Notes under the pieces: model-generated
What the model was told of the DNA's origin: nothing
Databases searched by the model: none
Seen by the model: the letters and a program-made list of their open reading frames with translations, nothing else
Position numbers and translations under genes: made by a program
Shown: positions 17,811-27,900 of the stretch, piece after piece
Layout of the letters: each line of letters begins with the position of its first letter
How positions within the stretch are numbered: the stretch's first letter is position 1
NCBI RefSeq assembly: GCF_020905415.1
Contig: NZ_JAJJMP010000001.1
Coordinates: 3,359,501-3,423,500, forward strand
Length of the DNA stretch: 64,000 nt
Direction of reading: 5' to 3'
Origin: Myroides oncorhynchi
Lineage (GTDB): Bacteria; Bacteroidota; Bacteroidia; Flavobacteriales; Flavobacteriaceae

Positions 17811-18683
17811 ATGAAAACAATTATTAAATATATGCTACTATGCTTACTAGCAGTAAACACAGTAATAGCTCAAAAAAGTAATCAATCTATAAACCTATCA
17901 AATGCTGAGGTAACTCCTTATGAAGTAGAGCTCACCCAAAACAAAACAACGCATATTCTGTTTCCAAGTAGTGTTAAATACGTGGACCTCGGAAGTAGTG
18001 AAATTATCGCCAATAAAGTAGAGGCTACATCAAATGTACTTCGATTAAAAACCGTAAAAGAAGATATTTTACCTACAAACTTTACAGTTATTACAAATGA
18101 TGGTAAGTATTATAGTTTCAATGCTACTTATAAGGAACAGCCAACACAACTGAGTTATGACTTAACCAAGTTTGAAAAGCAGAACAGTAAAGAGCAAAGC
18201 GAAGTCCTATTTAAAGAGTTAGGCAATACCAATCCAAGTTTAGCTGATCTTTTTATGAAAGCTATTATCAAGAAGAATAAGAAAGAGCTATACATCAAAA
18301 GCGAAAACTATGGAGTAGAAGCAAGGTTAAAAAGTATTTACACCCAAGATGGTAAACTTTACTTTCATATCTCTATTAATAACAAAAGTAATTTACCATA
18401 CCAGGTTGATTATGTCAGTTTTAAAATCAAAGACAGAAGAACTACTAAACAAACTACAATTCAAGAAGTGAGTTTGAAACCGATTAGAAGTTATAGTGAT
18501 TTTCAAACGATTAATAGTCATAGTAAACAAGATAATGTTTATATGTTAGATCAATTTACTTTATCTGACAAACAGGTGCTTTTGATTGATATTAAGGAGA
18601 AGAATGGGATGAGAAGTCAGGTTTTGAAAATTAGAAGCTCGGATCTTTTAAAATTGAAAAATGTCGAGTCATTAAAATTATAA
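17811..18683 (+). CDS. traN: TraN, VirB9-like transfer protein (DUF4138)
   Basis: A 290-aa protein with a signal peptide (MLLCLLAVNTVIAQ). It continues with the TraN pattern: TTHILFPSSVKYVDLGS near 45-61, and later GVEARLKSIYTQDGKLYFHI, which marks the C-terminal domain. It is the outer-membrane-side partner of TraM in the core complex. It is the last gene of the transfer operon here. A 40-bp perfect palindrome follows right at the stop codon. TraO, TraP and TraQ, which follow in CTnDOT, are absent from the window. Confidence 0.92.
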   Translation: MKTIIKYMLLCLLAVNTVIAQKSNQSINLSNAEVTPYEVELTQNKTTHILFPSSVKYVDLGSSEIIANKVEATSNVLRLKTVKEDILPTNFTVITNDGKYYSFNATYKEQPTQLSYDLTKFEKQNSKEQSEVLFKELGNTNPSLADLFMKAIIKKNKKELYIKSENYGVEARLKSIYTQDGKLYFHISINNKSNLPYQVDYVSFKIKDRRTTKQTTIQEVSLKPIRSYSDFQTINSHSKQDNVYMLDQFTLSDKQVLLIDIKEKNGMRSQVLKIRSSDLLKLKNVESLKL

Positions 18684-18722
18684 TTAAACAAGAAAGCCCT
18701 TTAAAGGGCTTTCTTGTTTAAT
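18683..18722. terminator. 40-bp perfect palindrome ending the tra operon
   Basis: Twenty-base arms meet without a loop around CCCTTTAAAGGG; the palindrome runs from ATTAAACAAG on the left to CTTGTTTAAT on the right. It overlaps the final base of the traN stop region. It is an efficient bidirectional hairpin and separates transfer genes from cargo. Confidence 0.88.
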
Positions 18723-18884
18723 ATAGATAGTGAATTAATATGATAAAGCGAATAAATGGACCTAAAGCTTACTAGACTAATAAAAATACTGAGTTCGGAT
18801 AATAATCATTAATAGTATTGGTATCTTTTATATATTTAAGACAAATTATTAACCCTAACATCTACAAAATTTAGATTGTCATAA

Positions 18885-21488
18885 ATGAAAGATAAGTCAG
18901 TTGCTGCTTTATTAGCTTTTTTCTTAGGATCTTTAGGAATTCATAAGTTTTACTTAAATCGACCTGTCCAAGGAGTTTTTTATCTCTTATTTTGTTGGAC
19001 ATACATACCTGCTGTATTAGGAGTTATTGAAGCTATTAGATATATTTTAATGTCGTCAGAGAAATTTAATCAGAAGTATAATAGTAGTTATAATACAAAA
19101 TCATCTATTGAATCAAAACAAGATGTAATTAATATGCAGTATAAGCCTAACAGAGATCAATTACTTCCAAGAAAAGAACAAGTAAAACCAACAGAGCAAA
19201 AGATAGTTAATACTCAGCATAAATCGATTGTAAATCAAATATCATCTATAAAAGAGGAGATAGAAAAAAAAGAACAAAATATATTCAATACTCAAGATAA
19301 CTTAAGTACAACTCAAATACCTCTGATAAAAGAAGAAATAAAAACAATAGAGCGAAAAACAGGTAATATTCAACGCAATTTAGGGGTAATTCAAGTACTA
19401 CAATTAATAAAGGAAAAGGCAGAAAGAAGAGAGCAAATTATGGATCAACAAAAAATTGAGGTTCCCTATTGGGGACTTAATTCTGTTTATTCATATAATG
19501 ATATTAAGACAGCGAATAGTGATGTTAGAAAATTTTATAATCAATTTAAAAATAATTTTTTAACTCATGTGTTTTTGCCACTGACAAAAGATGAAATAAA
19601 TTATGCTTTCGTGCTTTTATTTGATTTTGAAAGAGAGTTTTTAATTACTAATGATTATGAGAAGTTAAAATATAATTATAATATTCTTGTTAAACATTAT
19701 CCAAGAACTAAAATTTATTGTGAACAGATATTAGAAAAAAGAAATGCAGTTAATACAATAAATATTGCTACAGAAGTTTTAACAGAGAGTGAATCTATTC
19801 AAAAAGAAAGTAATGAACAAATAACTCAGGTCCCATATTGGAATAGTGGATACATTTATTCAGTTACTGCCATTAAGTATGCTGAAAGGCAAATAAAAAA
19901 CTTTTATAATAAGTTTAAACAGGACTTTAAAAGTAAATCATATATAAAATTAGAGCAAGATAATTTAGGTTATGCTTTTACTTTAATGTTTGATTTAGAA
20001 CAGGAACATCAAGAAAATAAAGACTATTTGAAATTAGAATCGTATTATCGTGTACTTGATGAGTTGTATCCGAAAGTAAGTAAATATACTGCGAGTATAT
20101 TAAAGAAATATAATTCAAACACGTTATCAAATAATTATGGAGACCTGATCCAAAATAATTCTCATGGTAGTTATATTAATTATAATGAGCAGGATTATTA
20201 TGTAGGGAATTATATTAAGGAAAAGTTTGATTTAACGCCAAAACAGATTAGATATTTAAATAGAATTGGTATCTATCATGAGACAGTTTTTAATCAAGCT
20301 GAATTTTGCTTTAATCAACAGGGGCTGGTATATTGTAGAGTAATAGATGCTTTAGAAAAGTACTGTAAGAAGAATAATACAACTTTATCTGTTAGAATTG
20401 ATGAAATAGCAGCTCTACTAAAAAAGCATGATTCAAATCCATACTATGCTCAGTATTATTCTGAAGGATCGAGTTTAAAATCCTATAAACAAGAAATTTA
20501 CAGATACTTTTTTAAGTTTACAGAGAATAAAGTCCGTGAATTTTATAATCACAAACGCAAGTTAAATGTAGATGCTTTACACACAAAACCTGAAATAATT
20601 GACCTATTTGAAGATTTGAAAAGAGTTTTTGAAGAAGCATTGGAAAAGGAGATTTTGTTATGTGAACCTGCAAATTTAGAATCAGAACTTGTTTTAAATA
20701 AACAAAACACAACAAGATGGAAAATTGCATTTGAGCAAATTGTAAAAAATATTCAAAATGCAGTAGAGTTTAAAAAAGAGATTGATCAGTTAGCTGAGTT
20801 TAATAAGTATAACCCTTCCATAGAAAATATCTATTTTGATGCCAGTAAGCACATTGCAAAGCAGGATCAATTATTGGCTTTAGAATATTATTTAAAATAC
20901 ATCCAAGCAGATTTAGATTCTGCAACTATAAATAATAAACCACTGAATAAAACCACACTTAAAGTATTATTTAAGAATCAGCAGCAATTAGATCAGTTCA
21001 ATGTTATTTTGGATAATTTTTTAAAAACAAAGGATTTTGAGCGTGCATTAAAGGAGCTTAAAGGCATTTATGAAGTTAAGCGAAAAGAAATTAAGCTTGA
21101 TTTTGAAAAGATAAGTGATGTAAAAAAGCAACTAAATGAAACTGTTGAGCTTTTAAATGAATATTTAGAAGATGAGGATGTAGAATCAGAATTAGATACT
21201 TCGTTATTAGAACAATTGGCAACAAAACCAAAACAAGAAAATTTGTTTAATGAAGAGTTAGGATATAACACACATGAAATTGAACTTTTACAGATGATTC
21301 AGAATTTTAATAATGAAATTACACGAGAATTAGTAGAAGAGTTTGCAAGTGAGAATGGGGTATTTGTAGATTCATTAATCAACAATATTAATGAAAAGAC
21401 CTATGAACTTATTGATGACAATTTAATCGAAGAACAAGAGGATACTTATACAATTGAAGAACAATATTATCAAAATATACTAAAATAA
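18885..21488 (+). CDS. TM2-TerB_N-TerB_N-TerB_C protein, SngA-like component of a Shango-type system
   Basis: An 867-aa protein. Residues 1-58 form a TM2 domain (two membrane helices around GSLGIHKFYLNRPVQG). A glutamine- and lysine-rich coiled coil follows. Then come two copies of a TerB_N-like unit starting VPYWGLNSVYS (about 193) and VPYWNSGYIYS (about 316), each with FYN.FK and a Y-A-F-x-L-x-F-D segment. The C-terminal 70 residues resemble TerB_C (LIEEQEDTYTIEEQYY). TerB_N/TerB_C proteins next to a BrxD-like ATPase and a helicase form the Shango antiphage system. The membrane anchor and doubled TerB_N are unusual in my recollection. The stop codon shares a base with the next start. Confidence 0.78.
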   Translation: MKDKSVAALLAFFLGSLGIHKFYLNRPVQGVFYLLFCWTYIPAVLGVIEAIRYILMSSEKFNQKYNSSYNTKSSIESKQDVINMQYKPNRDQLLPRKEQVKPTEQKIVNTQHKSIVNQISSIKEEIEKKEQNIFNTQDNLSTTQIPLIKEEIKTIERKTGNIQRNLGVIQVLQLIKEKAERREQIMDQQKIEVPYWGLNSVYSYNDIKTANSDVRKFYNQFKNNFLTHVFLPLTKDEINYAFVLLFDFEREFLITNDYEKLKYNYNILVKHYPRTKIYCEQILEKRNAVNTINIATEVLTESESIQKESNEQITQVPYWNSGYIYSVTAIKYAERQIKNFYNKFKQDFKSKSYIKLEQDNLGYAFTLMFDLEQEHQENKDYLKLESYYRVLDELYPKVSKYTASILKKYNSNTLSNNYGDLIQNNSHGSYINYNEQDYYVGNYIKEKFDLTPKQIRYLNRIGIYHETVFNQAEFCFNQQGLVYCRVIDALEKYCKKNNTTLSVRIDEIAALLKKHDSNPYYAQYYSEGSSLKSYKQEIYRYFFKFTENKVREFYNHKRKLNVDALHTKPEIIDLFEDLKRVFEEALEKEILLCEPANLESELVLNKQNTTRWKIAFEQIVKNIQNAVEFKKEIDQLAEFNKYNPSIENIYFDASKHIAKQDQLLALEYYLKYIQADLDSATINNKPLNKTTLKVLFKNQQQLDQFNVILDNFLKTKDFERALKELKGIYEVKRKEIKLDFEKISDVKKQLNETVELLNEYLEDEDVESELDTSLLEQLATKPKQENLFNEELGYNTHEIELLQMIQNFNNEITRELVEEFASENGVFVDSLINNINEKTYELIDDNLIEEQEDTYTIEEQYYQNILK

Positions 21489-22807
21489 TGACAACTAATA
21501 TCAAGCCAAAAGAAGCAACAGCTATTATTAATTCTCTTATTGGAGGTGTAGTACCTAAGATAGGAGTTTCTCATATTGCAGTAGGAAGAAATGAAGAAGT
21601 AAATGCCTTTATTAGCGCTTTAGAAGATGTTAAAAGTGGCCATAGTATCATGAAGTTTTGGATAGGGGATTTTGGGTCAGGAAAATCTTTTATGCTTCAT
21701 TTATTAAATACAGTTGCGTTAAAGCAGAAATTTGTAATTGCTAATGCAGATTTTACTCCTGAGAATCGATTATACAGCAACGATGGTAAAGCAGTACTTC
21801 TTTATTCTGCTATTATGAATAACCTAGCTATTCAAACTAAACCTGAAGGAGGAGCACTGCCTATTTTATTGCAAAAGTGGATTGAGAGTGTTTTAATGAA
21901 AGTTTCTAAGGATAATCAAATTCCACTTACTGAGATTACACAAGAGCAAAATCTTCCACTTGTTGAAATACAAATTATGACTACCATTAATGAGTTGTCT
22001 GATGTAGGAGCATTTGATTTTGGATCTGTAATTATGAAGTATTATCAAGGATATATACAGAATGATGAAAACCTAAAAAAATATGCACTGAAATGGTTGA
22101 AAGGGGAGTATAAGACTAAAACGGAGTCAAGATCAGAATTGGGTATTAGAGAAATTATTGACGATCATAATTACTATGACATGCTTAAAAACTTCTGTAA
22201 GTTATTTACAAGTATTGGGTATAGTGGACTTATGATAAATTTAGATGAGGCAATTAATCTCTATAAAATTCAAAATTCTGGTACAAGAGAAAAGAACTAT
22301 GAAAAAATTCTAACAATCTATAATGATTGTTTACAAGGTAAGGTAGAAAACTTATTCTTTAATATAGCAGGGACAAAAGACTTTTTAGAAAACGAAAGAA
22401 GAGGTCTTTTTAGTTATAATGCTTTAAAAACTAGACTTCAAACCAATAGGTTTGAAACTCAAGAAATTCGTGATTTTGCTCAACCTGTGATTAAACTTAG
22501 ACCACTTAACCACAATGAAATTTATGTGCTATTGAAAAATCTTCAAACCATTTTTAATCAGAATTATCAAATTGAATCTCAAGTTGATGATCAAGATATT
22601 AAAAAATTTATGGAGGAGATTTATAATAAACCAGGCGCACAAGAATTCTTGACTCCAAGACAAGTTACACGTGATTTTTTAAACATATTGAATCTATTAA
22701 GACAGAACCCAACGTTAAACAAGGATTCTTTGTTTAAAGAAGTTAATGTTTTAGATGAACGCCAAGATATGGATTTATCGTATTTAGATACGATTGAAGA
22801 ATTATAA
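21488..22807 (+). CDS. BrxD-like (DUF2791) ATP-binding protein, SngB-like
   Basis: A 439-aa P-loop ATPase. Walker A GDFGSGKSFMLH lies at about 58-69. A Walker B-like strand GLMINLDEAINLY is near 249, followed by FFNIAGTKDFLENERRG. These segments match the DUF2791 ATP-binding proteins known as BrxD in BREX type 2 loci and as the ATPase of Shango. It overlaps the TerB gene by one base, and the helicase starts 5 bases after its stop, so the three proteins are made together. It probably works with the helicase in sensing or remodelling invading DNA (inference from family). Confidence 0.85.
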   Translation: MTTNIKPKEATAIINSLIGGVVPKIGVSHIAVGRNEEVNAFISALEDVKSGHSIMKFWIGDFGSGKSFMLHLLNTVALKQKFVIANADFTPENRLYSNDGKAVLLYSAIMNNLAIQTKPEGGALPILLQKWIESVLMKVSKDNQIPLTEITQEQNLPLVEIQIMTTINELSDVGAFDFGSVIMKYYQGYIQNDENLKKYALKWLKGEYKTKTESRSELGIREIIDDHNYYDMLKNFCKLFTSIGYSGLMINLDEAINLYKIQNSGTREKNYEKILTIYNDCLQGKVENLFFNIAGTKDFLENERRGLFSYNALKTRLQTNRFETQEIRDFAQPVIKLRPLNHNEIYVLLKNLQTIFNQNYQIESQVDDQDIKKFMEEIYNKPGAQEFLTPRQVTRDFLNILNLLRQNPTLNKDSLFKEVNVLDERQDMDLSYLDTIEEL

Positions 22808-22812
22808 AATAT

Positions 22813-24948
22813 ATGAGCAGTTACAATTTACTTTCAGAGCCCATTAGAAAATATATTGCAGAGCAGAATTGGTCTGAACTACGTCCTATTCAAAATGCTG
22901 CAATACAAAGGATATTGACAACAACGGATAATTATATTCTATCAGCAAAAACAGCTTCGGGTAAAACTGAAGCTGCTTTTTTGCCTATTCTAACGGATGT
23001 TGATTTTTCTGAAAGTGGAGTACAAGTCCTTTATATTTCTCCCTTAATTGCTCTTATTAATGATCAGTTTAAGCGTATTGAAGAGCTTTGTGAACATTTA
23101 GATATAGTGATTACCAAGTGGCATGGAGAAGCTAGTCAATCAGCAAAAAAGAAGCTTATTAAAAATCCAAACGGAATTGTTTTAATAACCCCAGAATCTT
23201 TAGAAGCTATGTTTTGTAATCGATCACACGAGATACCGCATCTTTTTAGTAATTTAAAATATGTTGTAATAGATGAGATACATTATTTTGATGGTACCAA
23301 TAGAGGAGTGCAATTAAATTCATTGCTATATAGAATCCAGAAAAGGGCAAATGCTAATTTCAGATTAATTGGACTTTCAGCTACTATAGGTGATTTAGAA
23401 TCGATTAAAAAATTTGGTGGACGTCCATTAGATACGAAGGTGTTAAAAGATTCTTCAAGTAAACCAACAAGAGTTTCTTTTAAATATTTTGAAAATAAAG
23501 GTGGGAATAATTATAGTCTTGATTTGATTAAAGACTTATTTAAAGAGGTATATAATAATAAGGTTTTAATATTTCCTAATAGTCGAGGTAAGGTTGAAGA
23601 AATTACACATTATCTTTTAAAGATCAGTAAACAAGGAAATTTACATACCAATTTCTTTGCTCATCATTCTTCAGTCGATAAATCACTTCGAGAATACATT
23701 GAGAATTTTGCCAAAACAAATACTTATTCACCATTTTCAATTTGTTGTACCTCTACTTTAGAACTTGGTATTGATATCGGTTCAGTAGATAAAGTTGTTC
23801 AAATTGATTCTACATTTAATATTGCTTCACTCGTTCAAAGAATTGGAAGAAGTGGTAGAAAAGATGGACAAGAAAGTAAAGTAGTTCTGTATAATACAAA
23901 TAGCTGGTTTTTATTACAAAGTCTTGCTATTTGGGAGCTATATCAACAAGGAGTTATAGATAGTAAAACGAATGCTGTATATCCATTTGATATTTTGGTT
24001 CATCAAGTACTTTCCGTAATTAAAAGTAGAAATGGAATTACTCAAAAGGAGTTGATAAACTATTTTGAACAAAATTATTCTTTTGAGCATGTTACAGCTA
24101 TTCAAATTGAACAGACTATACAATCACTATTGGAAAAACAAATTATTGAACAGACAGGCCAAGAATTATTGATAAGTCTTGAAGGAGAATATATTGTTAA
24201 TTCAAAAGACTTTTATAGCGTTTTTGAGAGTGAACAAATGTATAAAGTAATTCATCAAAATATTGTTATTGGTGAACTCCCTTTAAATTCTATGTTAAGT
24301 GAAGAGAGTAAATTCTTACTAGCTTCAAGAGTATGGAAAGTAATACTCATTGAAAATGATAGTAAGAAGATTGTAGTCCAACCTGCTAATTCAGGAGATA
24401 AGCCTACTTTTTATGGAGGGCCTGTAGATATTAGTCATATCATAAAAGAGAAGATGCTAGAGATTTTGATTAGTAAACAAGAATTTGACTATTTAGATCA
24501 ACCATCAGTAGATACTTTAAAGATACTTAGAGATGAGTTTTCTGTCTATAAACTAGTAAACTACAAAATAGATCGACCACTAAAACACGATGTAAATAAG
24601 ACTGAGCTATACACCTTTGCTTCGTCAAAGATAAATAGAACAATTTGCTTATTTCTCGATTTTAATGGGATTAAAAATGACTATAACGATTTAGAAAACA
24701 GTATAATATTAAAGTTAACAACAGCTAAAGATTTATATAAATTATTTTCTAAGTTTAATATTGACTCGAAGGAGATTAAGTCATATTTAAAGCAAGTTAT
24801 AGAAGAAAATCCAAGTATTATTGACTTAAGTAAATGGGGGAAATACTTACCAATTAATCAACAAGTTAGTTTGCTTGTAGATGCTTATTATTCTATAGAA
24901 GAAACATTGCAATTTTTGAATAATATAGAATTGAAGGAAAATATTTAA
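22813..24948 (+). CDS. DEAD/DEAH-box helicase, BrxHI/Lhr-like, SngC-like
   Basis: A 711-aa superfamily 2 helicase with visible motifs in order: a Q-like segment RPIQNAAI, Walker A TASGKTEA (about 44-51), motif II DEIH in VVIDEIHYF, motif III SAT in GLSATIG, and motif VI QRIGRSGRKDG (about 340-350). The C-terminal third has winged-helix-like sequence (GITQKELINYFEQNY) and resembles Lhr-type helicases paired with BrxD. It follows the ATPase by 5 bases. In Shango this helicase is required for defence; here the same role is inferred. A large nuclease-ATPase gene follows 41 bases downstream on the same strand. Confidence 0.88.
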   Translation: MSSYNLLSEPIRKYIAEQNWSELRPIQNAAIQRILTTTDNYILSAKTASGKTEAAFLPILTDVDFSESGVQVLYISPLIALINDQFKRIEELCEHLDIVITKWHGEASQSAKKKLIKNPNGIVLITPESLEAMFCNRSHEIPHLFSNLKYVVIDEIHYFDGTNRGVQLNSLLYRIQKRANANFRLIGLSATIGDLESIKKFGGRPLDTKVLKDSSSKPTRVSFKYFENKGGNNYSLDLIKDLFKEVYNNKVLIFPNSRGKVEEITHYLLKISKQGNLHTNFFAHHSSVDKSLREYIENFAKTNTYSPFSICCTSTLELGIDIGSVDKVVQIDSTFNIASLVQRIGRSGRKDGQESKVVLYNTNSWFLLQSLAIWELYQQGVIDSKTNAVYPFDILVHQVLSVIKSRNGITQKELINYFEQNYSFEHVTAIQIEQTIQSLLEKQIIEQTGQELLISLEGEYIVNSKDFYSVFESEQMYKVIHQNIVIGELPLNSMLSEESKFLLASRVWKVILIENDSKKIVVQPANSGDKPTFYGGPVDISHIIKEKMLEILISKQEFDYLDQPSVDTLKILRDEFSVYKLVNYKIDRPLKHDVNKTELYTFASSKINRTICLFLDFNGIKNDYNDLENSIILKLTTAKDLYKLFSKFNIDSKEIKSYLKQVIEENPSIIDLSKWGKYLPINQQVSLLVDAYYSIEETLQFLNNIELKENI

Positions 24949-24989
24949 TAAAATAGAGGTTTTTTACAATAATTAAAATAGAACTTTTA

Positions 24990-27900
24990 ATGTCAGCAAT
25001 AGCAGCTTTACGTGGTTATCGAACCCAATTCTTATATTCATTACATTATATCTTAACCTCTTTATCAGAAGACTTTATATATAGATTAGAAGGAGAAGAA
25101 GATTTAGATATATTGGATAGTAGGGGGCAACTTTTATATGCAATACAACTAAAGAATTTAGGCAAACCAATTACATTATCTGATATTTTATCTGTCAAAA
25201 AAACTTCATTTATTAAGAGATTTTTATCTAAATATTCAGACGGAACTCCAATATTAGTTTCTTATGGGGAAATAAGTCAGGAATTAAAAAATTGGATAAA
25301 TCATAAAGATACTATTTCTGTAAAAGAGAAGTCAACGTTAAGAAAATATAATATAACAATAGATGAATGGAAACTAGTTAAAAGTAAAACTCAATTTGTA
25401 GAGATTAATGAGGAAGAAATCGCTGGAGAAATAGAAAAACTATTAAAAAACCATTTTCCTGAAGTTGATCCTATCCCTACTATTGGATTTCTGTTGAATT
25501 GGTTACAATTTATTGCAGAGAAACAACAGCCTATTACAACGAAAGATTTTTATAACAAGATTCAAGATTTTGCTTTATATTTATCAGAAAGGATTGATAT
25601 TCACAATCAATATGGAGTGGTTTTAAAACCATTACATAAGGTTTCTACAGAGAATACAAATCTAACACTTTTAGAAAAGGAGTTCTACAATGCGACTTTA
25701 ACAAGATATGAGCATATTTTATTGGGTTTAGATGTTAATAGAGAAAAGTATCTTGAAAAAATAAATGATGAATTAAAAGAGCATAACATTATCATAGTAA
25801 AAGGAGCATCTGGCCAAGGAAAGACAACTTTACTATATAGTTATATACGTCACTATGCCAATGATTGGCTTTCTTACGAATTGAATATACAGCAGGACCC
25901 TATTATAACTCAACAATCAATTCAAGCTATTGCTGTTATAAGTAAGAAACTAGAAATTCCAACCATACTTGTCATTAATGTAGCCCCAAATTCAATAGAT
26001 TGGATTAAGATCTTAAAGGAATCTGCCCATTTAAATCATATTAGGTTTTTAGTAGCCATAAGAAATGAAGATTGGTACAGAGCATCGGCAATCGGAGTAG
26101 AATTTGGACATAAAGAAATAGACTTATCCTTATCTAAGGAAGAAGCTGAAGCTATATACTCTAAATTAAATGAGCGTAATAAAATCACAAATTTCACAGA
26201 CTTTGAACAGGTTTGGATTCAAATTGGTGATAATGCTCCACTATTAGAATTTGTGTATTCCATTACTCAGGGAACCTCGTTAGAAAACAAGTTGAAACAA
26301 CAAGTTCAGCAATTACGTAGAGAAAATTATCATAGTAGTAATCCTGAGATTGAGTTTTTAAGAATTGTTAGTCTTGTTGACTCTTTAGGTGCTAAGATTG
26401 ATGTATCTAAATTGAGTTCAAGCATTGATTATCAATATATAATCGAAAAGTTAGAAAATGAGTATTTAGTTAAGAAATCTTTGAATGGAAAATATATTCA
26501 AGGATTACATTTAATCCGTTCACAGAAGTTAGTTGAAATACTTTTTGATGAATTTATAACATATAAAGAAGAATATGTCTATAAATCTATTCCCTTGATA
26601 GATGAGAAAGAGTTGTATTTATTCTTATTACAAATGTTCCATCTTGAAATACTAAAACCTAATCAATTTATCACTGATTTAAATATTAAAATTAATGTAA
26701 GTGATTGGTCTTTATATGCTTCAATTTTAAAATCGTTTATTTGGCAGGGAACTAAAAATTATGTTGAGACTAATCGTGAAGTTATAGATAGATGTAGAAC
26801 TATTTGTGGTAGTTCTTGGGCAATGTTTACAGATTTTATGTTTGAAAGCAATTATGATAAAGATATAATGCTAGATGTACTTAATGTGGATGACGAACGC
26901 AGAGAAAAAATAAATGATATCAATCATAGATTAACATCTAATCAAGATGTCTTCAATCTAGCAACTGAAGTCATCCATAAACTTGATTTTCCAGAAGTGA
27001 TACCTTCAAGTATCTTTGGATGGAAATCTTACGGAGAAACCTTATTCTGGCTTAAAAATATATCTAATCAAAAAGGAAAATTATTACTATTTGAAGAAAA
27101 TGTGTATGAATCTGCATTCAAAATGATGGATAGCAGAAGCTTATCTAAATTAATGTTAGGTATGTATTCTTTTTCAGTAGAATTGGATACGATACGTAAA
27201 AAGTATGTTGACGTCTTCATTGAACAAATAAAAAAAGAATTTGATATAATCCACTTATCTATAGATGACAACGAAGTAAATGTGCATTTCATCATTGATA
27301 TCCTAAAAAATGATACAGAAAGGTTAACCAATGATTTCATTGTATCTGTTTTAGATGTTATCAGAACCGCTATTCCAGATAAAAAACAATTTAATTCTCA
27401 AGGATATGGTCATCGTTTACATACTTTAGCTATGGATTATGATGATACACGCAAAACAATATCTATTGAAAATATTCCTCTAGAAGAATGGGTAAATATC
27501 AATTCCACAATTATTGAATTATATGAATATCCTATTAGACCAGCAGATTGGAATGAATATAAAAATCAGCTAAACCAATGGGAAGAAATTATCAAAGCAA
27601 AAATAAAAGATTTTAATACCTCATTTGAAAAATTGTTTAAAAGTAGCGTGAATTATATGCCCGTAATTCATATCATGCAGAATATATTTTTTGAAAGTTT
27701 AGAAAGCATAAAAGAACCAAAATCTATTACAAATCCATTAGGGATCTTTGGTAATAAAGAAAATACCAAAAAACAAATGGAGGGAAAAGAGTTAGTTAAT
27801 AGCAAATCAAAATATAAACCACTTTTTAAAAGTGTCTTTGATTTTAAAAGCAATATAGAAAGTTTTATCCAGCAGTCAGCTGGTACATTATACTCAAAGA

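Noticed and set aside
18885..21488. Tellurite resistance function for the TerB-domain protein
   Set aside because: TerB_N/TerB_C here are paired with a BrxD-like ATPase and a helicase, and no terZACD genes are present, so a defence role fits better.
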